A program made the position numbers and the translations under genes. A stretch of 64,000 nt of DNA, taken from Lotus japonicus (lineage: Eukaryota; Streptophyta; Magnoliopsida; Fabales; Fabaceae). Below are positions 57,385 to 64,000 of this stretch, piece by piece. Below the pieces are notes generated by a model. The model was not told the DNA's origin and searched no databases. It saw only the letters and a list, made by a program, of their open reading frames with translations. Position 1 is the first letter of the stretch, and each line of letters starts with the position of its first letter. The DNA is taken from assembly GCF_012489685.1 (NCBI RefSeq), contig NC_080046.1:63131984-63195983 (forward strand), in the 5' to 3' direction.

Positions 57385-59519
57385 ATGAAACTGCCTCGCA
57401 TGTCTTTACCAAACGCTAGCCTTTCTTCCCTAGAACTTTCTTCACCCTCCACGGAGGAGGAAGTTGTCGCCCCCTCTATAATTGAAATTCATTCCTCGCC
57501 TTCTACCCATGATGATTCCGGTCCCGCCGGCTCTGTAGACTCAATTCTCTCCTCTAATGGAGATTTGTCTTCACCTGAATGGCGCTCTGACGTGCATTTA
57601 GTTGAAGATAAATGTCTGTTGCATTCTATCTGGAGCAGCGTTGGGAGCATTAGTTCGCTTCGAATTTCTGCTCAAGGGTTCACGAAGATAGATCCCGCCA
57701 CCTCGAATAATGAAGATCATCTGTTGAATGTCCTCCCATGTGGCGAAGATGACTGTGTTCTGTTGCGTAAAGAACCAGACGATGGATCGCCCGATTTTTT
57801 CTTTGTTTATGGCTATTTCTTCTTAGATTTAAACATTAAACTTCCTTTCTCGCCGTTTATATGTCACGTTCTTTCTTTTCTGAATGTGGCGCCTTGCCAA
57901 CTCCAGCCCAACGCCTGGGGTTTCCTCCGCTGCTTTGAAATTCTTTGTGAACACTTGAGTTTCACTCCAACCTATCCCTTGTTCTTCCTTTTCTATAAAT
58001 CAGTCACCACTAAACCTACTTCTGTGAAATGGGTTCCACTATTAGCCCGTAAGAACATGAGTCGGTTTACCGCCCTTAAAAGCCATTACAAAGTATGGCA
58101 GAAGAAATACTTTAAAGTTGTGGAGTCGCCCGAAATAAAGAACTTGTTCCGAGATTCTGACAATAACCCCCTCTTCCCTTTTTACTGGACAAAGAACCCT
58201 CGCCGAAAAATATCTGTTTCATACGACGCCTTGGATGAATCTGAACAAGGCGTCGCCGATTACCTCCGCACACTACCAGTAATTTCCGGTCACGACTTGA
58301 TTGAGGCGTCGAAGTCCGGCACTTTAAATCAATTTTTTAGTAAGTTTATAATCTTTGTACGTAACTTCTTTTTCTTTTTGTTCATGTATCTCGTCTAATT
58401 GATGTTTTCCGTACAGCTACGATGGGAAAAGGCAAGGTTGACGCGAACCCACTCAAGATGAAGGAGTACCTCGCCCAGTCTGCTGCGGCGGCGAAAAAGA
58501 GGGCCGCCGAAACTGAGCAGAAGAAGAAAAATGAGGGTACCTCGGGTTCTGACAACGTCAGGGACCCTAAACGTCAAAAAACTTCAGGTGCTGCTGGTGG
58601 TAAGCCTCTCCACCAATCAACTCTTGATTCAAAAAGTCGTCCAGCTGAGAAAAAGAAGGGACATGACAATGTCCCGCCCCCTCAACAAGATTCAAGCACG
58701 CTGATCAACCGCCCATCAACTCCATTTGGCCAGGCTGGCCCTAGTTCAGCCATTGGTGGCGAAGCTCCTCCCCCCTTGCTGAGCTTGTCGGATCCTCACT
58801 TCAATGGGCTGGAATTCATGACCCGTACTTTTGACAACCGGATTCACAAGGACATTTCCGGTCAGGGTCCCCCCAACATTGCTTCCATGGCGATCCATCA
58901 CGCGCTTTCTGCCGCCAGCACTGTGGCGGGAATGGCTCAGTGTGTAAAAGAGTTGATCTCAGCCAAGAACCGTTTTGAGAAGAAGGCAGCTGATTACAAA
59001 ACAGCCTATGAGCAGGCTAAAACTGATGCTGAGACTGCCAACAACAAGCTGAAATCTGCTGAGGAGAAGTGTGCTAAGTTAACTGAAGACTTGGCTGCTT
59101 CGGACCTGCTTCTTCAAAAGACAAAGTCTCTTAAAGAAGCCATAAATGACAAGCACACTGCCATTCAAGCCAAATATCAAAAGTTGGAGAAGAAACATGA
59201 TCGCCTGAATGCTTCCATCCTAGGGCGTGCTTCTCTCCAATATGCTCAAGGCTTTCTGGCGGCCAAAGAGCAGATCAGTGTAGTTGAGCCGGGCTTTGAT
59301 CTTTCCCGCATTGGGTGGCTGAAGGAGATCAAGGATGGTCAAGTAGTTGGTGATGATGACATTAGCCTCGATCTCCTTCCCCAATTCAATGATGAGAGTG
59401 AGCCTGAAGAAGATGGCGAGGATGGGAATGAGCAGCACAGGAATGAGGATCAAGGGAAGGAAGATCCTCAAGCTGGGACAAGCCAGGGCAACAACGCCAA
59501 CAACGAGAACCTGGCTTGA
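57385..59519 (+). CDS. antisense gene of the Tat element (gypsy-type transposon protein, spliced)
   Basis: Two exons, 57385-58339 and 58417-59519, join with GT-AG signals (A/GTAAGT and GTACAG/CT) into one 685-codon frame. The first exon encodes a domain typical of proteins annotated as putative plant gypsy-type transposon (Pfam Transposase_28): residues around FFFVYGYFFLDLNIKLPFSP and NAWGFLRCFEILCEHL. The second exon is Lys/Glu-rich, with a long coiled coil (about residues 510-600) and an acidic tail. Antisense ORFs in this position are known from Tat-lineage elements. Their role is unknown. A TATA-like box at about 57075 and a T/C-rich leader precede it. No stop codons interrupt it. Confidence 0.8.
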
Positions 59520-59991
59520 ATTTGTTTTTATTTTATGAAGTTGAAATTTTTCTTTGGGCATTGCCCCGTTTTATTTTCATTCCAAATCATGTATGGGCAT
59601 CGCCCCCTTTTCTCTACTTTAAATGGATATCATCTTAAGTTCATTCGTTGTTTTTAGTTGTTCCCAACTTTCGTTGTTATATACCTTAGCCGATTTTTCG
59701 ACGAGGCTTGGTTTCTAGTGGCCACTAGAATTGCCAAGGCTTTTAACTTTTGAAGGCGATACTTTCTTATTCCGAAAGGTTTACTCGCGGTATTTGCATA
59801 CCTTGATACGATTTGCATTGCATGAACTCGTAATAAAAATTCAAAAAACATACGATTCTGTTGAAATGATCTTTTCATTAATTTTCCTTCGTATGGGAAC
59901 AATTGTCCCTTCATTACAATTGTCGCCTCATTAAAAACCTTTCCAAAGAAAGGGAAAAAGAGTGCGACTTCATTTACATTTGTTGTTTCTA
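59520..59991. other. spacer between antisense gene and pol 3' end
   Basis: The two convergent frames end here. It holds their 3' untranslated sequences. Nothing else is recognised. Confidence 0.5.
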
Positions 59992-62900
59992 CTAACTAAA
60001 ATACTGCTTTAGATGAGAGGCGTTCCATGTTCGTGGAACCTTTTGACCGCTTAGTTGTTCCAACTTATAAGCTCCTCCTCCAACATCGCCAATAATCCTG
60101 TAAGGCCCGCCCCAGTTGGGTGAGAGTTTGTTGTGTTTATCGGGTATTGTATTTTTTCGGAGCACTAAGTCTCCTACCCTCATTTTTCTTGGCACCACTT
60201 TTGTTGAGAACTTTCTTGCCACCTTCACTTTTCCCGCCTCATTTCTTATGTGGGCCTCTCGTTGTTCCTCGGGCAGCATAATTAGATTTGCTATTAAGTT
60301 TTTTCCGTTGTCATTTTCATTAAACCGAGCCACTCGCCAATTTTGGTTTTCAATTTCCACTGGGAGCATGGCGTCAGTTCCATAAGTTAGACGATACGGG
60401 GTTTCCTTTGTGCTTGACTGCTCCGTGGTGTTGTATGCCCAAAGAACGCCTGGTAGTTCCTCCGCCCAAAGCCCTTTTGCTTCATCCAGTTTCTTCTTTA
60501 AACCCTTCAGGATAACTTTGTTAGCCGATTCAGCCTGCCCATTGGTCTGTGGATGTTCTACAGAGGCAAATCGCATCTCGATTCCCATTTCTGTACAAAA
60601 TTCTCGGGTAACACTACTTGTGAATTGTGTTCCGTTATCCATTACTAATGCCCTGGGAACCCCAAATCTACAAATAATCTTTCGCCACAAGAAGCTCCTG
60701 ACCTTGGCGGCCGTGATAGTTGCTACTGCCTCAGCCTCTATCCACTTAGTGAAGTAATCAACCGCCACGATGATGTACTTCATTTGTGCCTTCGCCACAG
60801 GGAATGGTCCTAAGATATCGGTCCCCCACATGGCGAACGGCCAAGGCGACATCATGGTTGTTAATTCTTCTGGTGGAGCCTTGTGTAGGTCAGAAAAGAC
60901 TTGACATTTTTCACATTTCTTAACATACTCCAAACAATCCTTCTTCATCGTTGGCCAATAGAATCCTGCTCTTATCACCTTAACTGCCAAGGATCGCCCG
61001 CCAATATGACTAGAACACACGCCTTCGTGGACTTCCGCCATTATTCCGAGGGCGTCCTTGATATCGACACATTTGAGCATAGGAGACATGATTCCTCGCC
61101 GATACAACTCTCCACCCACCAGTGTGTAAAAACTGGCCTCCCTTCGTTTTGCTCTCGTGTTCAAATCATCCTCCTTTGGTGGGTTCTCTAAGAAGGTTTT
61201 AATCGATTCCATCCAAGATATCTCGCCCTCACTGACTGACTTTACAGCTTTCAACTTTATTTCTACCAAATCAATGCTCGGGCGAGGCAGGGTTTCTTGA
61301 ATGACTGTCTGGTAGTTGCCCAATTTCCCTGTGCTTGCCAACTTCGCCAATACATCAGCCCTCTCATTTTGTCCCCTCGGGACATGTTCTATTTTGATTT
61401 CTTTGACCTCCATCATCAATCTGCGCACCACTTCCAAATATTTGGACAGTTGCGGATCCTTCACCTGGTACTCACCTTTCACTTGTTTAACCACTAACTG
61501 CGAATCTCCTTTGATAAATAACTTCTGGACTCCCAATTCAATGGCCAACCTTAAGCCGGCAATCAGAGCCTCGTACTCAGATTGATTATTGCTCGCCTTG
61601 AACTCGAACTTGAGAGACTGTTCAATGATCATTTTATCTGGACTTTCGATTGTTATTCCCGCCCCACTTCCAGTGTTATTAGAGGATCCATCCACAGACA
61701 GGACCCATTCTCCTTGAGTCTTCTCTCCTTCAGTGGGTGTTAATTCCGCCACGAAGTCAATTAAACTCTGGACTGTGACTTGGCCCCTTGGCTCATATTG
61801 TAAGTCATACTCTGACAGCTCAACTGACCAGCTAACCAATCGCCCTGATAAATCAGGCTTCTGAAGTACTTGCCTTAAGGGAACATCAGTTTTAATTTTG
61901 ACTTGGAAACTTTGGAAGTAAGGTCTGAGGCGCCTTGCAGTTTTCAGAATCGCCAAAGCCGCCTTTTCAATTTTTTGGTACCGCAATTCTGCCCCCTGTA
62001 AAGTATGGCTCACGAAATATATAACTTTCTGCTTTTTTCCTTCTTCCTGGAGCAAAACCGTACTTACCGCCTTGTCAGTAACCGCCAAATAGAGCACTAA
62101 TGGAACGCCTGGTGTTGGCTTGGAGAGTACCGGTAATGTGGCCAATGTTTCTTTCAATTTGGTAAAAGCTTGTTCGCATTCCTCTGTCCACTGAAACTTT
62201 GAATTCTTTTTTAAACATGTGAAGAACGGGGCCGCTTTGTCACCCGCCATTGGCAAGAAACGTGACAAGGCGGCCATTCGCCCTGTCAAACGCTGAACCT
62301 CATTTACACTTGTTGGGCTTTTCATTTCCAAGATCGCCCTTCCCTTATCTGGGTTTACTTCTATTCCTCTTGATGTTAACATAAATCCCAAGAATTTTCC
62401 TCCCTGGATCCCAAAAGAACACTTCTCAGGGTTTAACTTCATTTGATATGTTCTTAACTGATCAAACGCTTCTTTAAGGTCGCCGCCATGATCACTAGCC
62501 CTGGCGGATTTTACAATCATGTCATCCACATACACCTCCATATTCCTGCCTACTTGCTTTGAAAAAATTTTGTCCATGAGCCGTTGGTACGTAGCTCCTG
62601 CATTCTTCAAACCAAAAGGCATTGTCTTGTAACAATAGTTCGCCTGATTGGTCATGAATGCTGTACTTTCCTCATCCGAGGGATGCATCATAATCTGATT
62701 ATAGCCCGAATAAGCGTCCATGAGACTTAAAAGTTCATTCCCTGAAGCTCCATCCACAAGCTTGTCAACATTGGGAAGTGGGTACGAATCTTTGGGACAC
62801 ACTTTGTTCAGGCTCGTGTAGTCCGTGCACATTCGCCATTTCCCATTGGCCTTCTTGACCATTACGACATTGGCGAGCCACGTTGGGTACTGTACCTCAC

Positions 62901-64000
62901 GGATGAAGCGGGCCTTGATCAATTTTTCAGTCTCTACTTGTACAGCCTTGTTCTTTTCTTCACTCATTCTTCGCCTTGGTTGGATGACCGGGGTCGCCCC
63001 TGGTCGTATGGCTAGTTTGTGAGTGATCACCTTGGGATCAATCCCTGGTACATCATTGATGGTCCATGCGAAGAGATCTAGATTATCACCCAGAAGGGTG
63101 ATTAGTCTGTCCTCTTGTTCTGTTGTCAAACCACTGCCAATCTTTAGAAACTTGTCCTTGACTTGCACCTGCTTGGTTTCCTCCAGCGGCTGTGGGCGAA
63201 AATCATCAGCATCATCTCTTGGGTCCAAGCTAAATCCTTCTTGTGGGAAGATTTCTGTAATTCGGTGGCTCTCCTTGGCGGCCTTCCGCCCATAGAGCGC
63301 TACGCTCCTCAAATAGCATTCCCTTGCTGCATTCTGGTCTACACGCAATATCCCGACCTTCCCGTTGCAGGCGGGATATTTAACAGTTAAATGAGCAGTT
63401 GAGATGACCGCGCAGACCTTGTTGAGGGTGTCTCGCCCCAAGAGTACGTTGTAATTGGCTCTACACGCCAATACTAAGTACTTTACTTGAAACTTCTTGA
63501 CAAACTCTCCTTCTCCAAAGGCAGTCGGAATTTCGACGTATCCCCGCACACTGACACGGTCTCCTGTGAATCCCACCAAAGTTCCCCTGTATGGTTTCAA
63601 ATCTGATTCCTTTAGTCCCAGGCGATCAAAGGCGTCTCCATAGATGATATCTGCCGAAGATCCCTGGTCTAAGAATACCTTCTTTGTCACATAATTGTTA
63701 ACCCTAATTGTTACCACAATTGGATCGTTGTCATGGGGAATTACATGCGCAAAATCCTGAGGGGTGAATATAATAGGGGAATGATTCACCCAACACTCGC
63801 CTTCGTTCGACTCCTGTACTGAGTGTACTGCCGCCACGTAGCGTTTTCTGGCCTTACTTGAAATTGCACCCCCGCCAAATCCTCCTGCAATAGATGAGCA
63901 TTCCCCAACAGGATCGCCCAACTCTTCAACTATCTCTTTACCTTTACCTTTGTCCCCTTGAGTGATTTTAGCTACCTCCGGCGCTGCTGTGTCTTTGACA
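59992..64000 (-). CDS. Tat retrotransposon gag-pol polyprotein (partial, open to window edge)
   Basis: The minus-strand frame is open from the window end to the stop at 59992. The 1309 residues from about 63921 start at a TTG, not an ATG, and in-frame codons continue upstream, so the true N-terminus is outside. Counting from there: aspartic protease near residue 85 (LDQGSS); reverse transcriptase about 330-510 with YVDD at 464-467; Ty3 RNase H about 575-715; a second, archaeal-type RNase H about 738-865 with DGSS, SEYEAL, KGDSQLV and RADVLAKLA; integrase zinc finger about 964-1007 (HEGVCSSHIGG ... CEKCQ); integrase core with D1034, D1095 and E1131; and a C-terminal domain ending in NASHLKQYFS. 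No stop or frameshift is seen, so the element is young or recently active. Confidence 0.93.
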   Translation of the reverse strand, partial: VKDTAAPEVAKITQGDKGKGKEIVEELGDPVGECSSIAGGFGGGAISSKARKRYVAAVHSVQESNEGECWVNHSPIIFTPQDFAHVIPHDNDPIVVTIRVNNYVTKKVFLDQGSSADIIYGDAFDRLGLKESDLKPYRGTLVGFTGDRVSVRGYVEIPTAFGEGEFVKKFQVKYLVLACRANYNVLLGRDTLNKVCAVISTAHLTVKYPACNGKVGILRVDQNAARECYLRSVALYGRKAAKESHRITEIFPQEGFSLDPRDDADDFRPQPLEETKQVQVKDKFLKIGSGLTTEQEDRLITLLGDNLDLFAWTINDVPGIDPKVITHKLAIRPGATPVIQPRRRMSEEKNKAVQVETEKLIKARFIREVQYPTWLANVVMVKKANGKWRMCTDYTSLNKVCPKDSYPLPNVDKLVDGASGNELLSLMDAYSGYNQIMMHPSDEESTAFMTNQANYCYKTMPFGLKNAGATYQRLMDKIFSKQVGRNMEVYVDDMIVKSARASDHGGDLKEAFDQLRTYQMKLNPEKCSFGIQGGKFLGFMLTSRGIEVNPDKGRAILEMKSPTSVNEVQRLTGRMAALSRFLPMAGDKAAPFFTCLKKNSKFQWTEECEQAFTKLKETLATLPVLSKPTPGVPLVLYLAVTDKAVSTVLLQEEGKKQKVIYFVSHTLQGAELRYQKIEKAALAILKTARRLRPYFQSFQVKIKTDVPLRQVLQKPDLSGRLVSWSVELSEYDLQYEPRGQVTVQSLIDFVAELTPTEGEKTQGEWVLSVDGSSNNTGSGAGITIESPDKMIIEQSLKFEFKASNNQSEYEALIAGLRLAIELGVQKLFIKGDSQLVVKQVKGEYQVKDPQLSKYLEVVRRLMMEVKEIKIEHVPRGQNERADVLAKLASTGKLGNYQTVIQETLPRPSIDLVEIKLKAVKSVSEGEISWMESIKTFLENPPKEDDLNTRAKRREASFYTLVGGELYRRGIMSPMLKCVDIKDALGIMAEVHEGVCSSHIGGRSLAVKVIRAGFYWPTMKKDCLEYVKKCEKCQVFSDLHKAPPEELTTMMSPWPFAMWGTDILGPFPVAKAQMKYIIVAVDYFTKWIEAEAVATITAAKVRSFLWRKIICRFGVPRALVMDNGTQFTSSVTREFCTEMGIEMRFASVEHPQTNGQAESANKVILKGLKKKLDEAKGLWAEELPGVLWAYNTTEQSSTKETPYRLTYGTDAMLPVEIENQNWRVARFNENDNGKNLIANLIMLPEEQREAHIRNEAGKVKVARKFSTKVVPRKMRVGDLVLRKNTIPDKHNKLSPNWGGPYRIIGDVGGGAYKLEQLSGQKVPRTWNASHLKQYFS

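Larger units (their letters stand above)
56328..64000 (-). mobile_element. Tat-lineage Ty3/gypsy retrotransposon, 3' part
   Basis: Reading on the minus strand from the window edge are a continuous gag-pol frame, a 500-bp gap, an antisense gene, and a non-coding region that should contain the 3' LTR. The second RNase H domain after the Ty3 RNase H and the antisense gene between pol and 3' LTR are diagnostic of Tat/Retand-type elements. The 5' LTR and gag lie beyond 64000. The outer boundary near 56328 (tgtaatgtccc on the plus strand) is provisional. Confidence 0.85.

Noticed and set aside
58395..59561. Reverse frames opposite the antisense gene
   Set aside because: They are shadows of the 685-codon plus-strand gene and carry no motifs.

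Overview
The window is nuclear DNA of a flowering plant, most likely a eudicot and probably a papilionoid legume. It has AT-rich intergenic DNA, GT-AG introns, an ARF6-type auxin response factor, a class I serine carboxypeptidase-like (SCPL) tandem array, and typical plant transposons (Tat-lineage Ty3 element, Stowaway, hAT and Mutator-type elements). The species cannot be fixed from sequence alone.

Layout. 1-8.0 kb is gene-free and holds SINE-like and MULE-type miniature elements. 8.0-13.8 kb is a complete ARF6/8-class gene (+, 14 exons, 899 codons) with upstream ORFs in its leader, a GC-AG intron and a miR167 target site. 17.4-18.7 kb is a complete ribosomal protein L38 gene (+) whose first intron directly follows the ATG and whose promoter has site II and telo-box motifs. 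20.2-21.5 kb is a plant protein of unknown function (-, 245 aa). 23.9-27.5 kb is a nine-exon metallo-beta-lactamase-fold hydrolase (-, 324 aa) with a Mutator-like miniature element just upstream. 28.3-28.6 kb is a fragment of organelle-type large-subunit rRNA.

29-56 kb is an SCPL cluster on the minus strand. Copies 1 (29.1-33.2 kb) and 2 (40.5-45.1 kb) are recent duplicates that share introns and flanks. Copy 1 has a premature stop at codon 202. Copies 2 and 3 (51.9-56.2 kb) look intact. A last-exon relic of a fourth copy lies at 49.06-49.13 kb. Between and inside the copies are a 2.75-kb solo LTR with a 5S rRNA-like segment and a perfect 5-bp target duplication, a Stowaway MITE, a 276-bp TRIM in an intron of copy 2, a 1.03-kb hAT-type element that has captured part of a clavaminate-synthase-like gene, a 1.53-kb Mutator-type foldback element with tRNA-like sequence in both arms, a copia LTR relic, a second 1.66-kb Mutator-type foldback element, and an inverted-repeat element in an intron of copy 3.

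56.3-64 kb is the 3' half of a Tat-lineage Ty3/gypsy retrotransposon inserted about 140 bp upstream of SCPL copy 3. Its pol frame (-) is fully open to the window edge and encodes protease, reverse transcriptase, two RNase H domains and integrase. A spliced two-exon gene (+, 685 codons) lies antisense between pol and the 3' LTR.

The host genes do not form a pathway. ARF6, L38 and the hydrolase are single-copy housekeeping or developmental loci. The SCPL cluster is a lineage-specific specialised-metabolism array being reshaped by duplication, nonsense mutation and transposon insertion. I found no clearly new biological system. The most unusual items are the element-borne RNA-gene-like sequences (5S-like in a long LTR, tRNA-like in Mutator arms), the hAT gene capture, and the intron-containing antisense gene of the Tat element.
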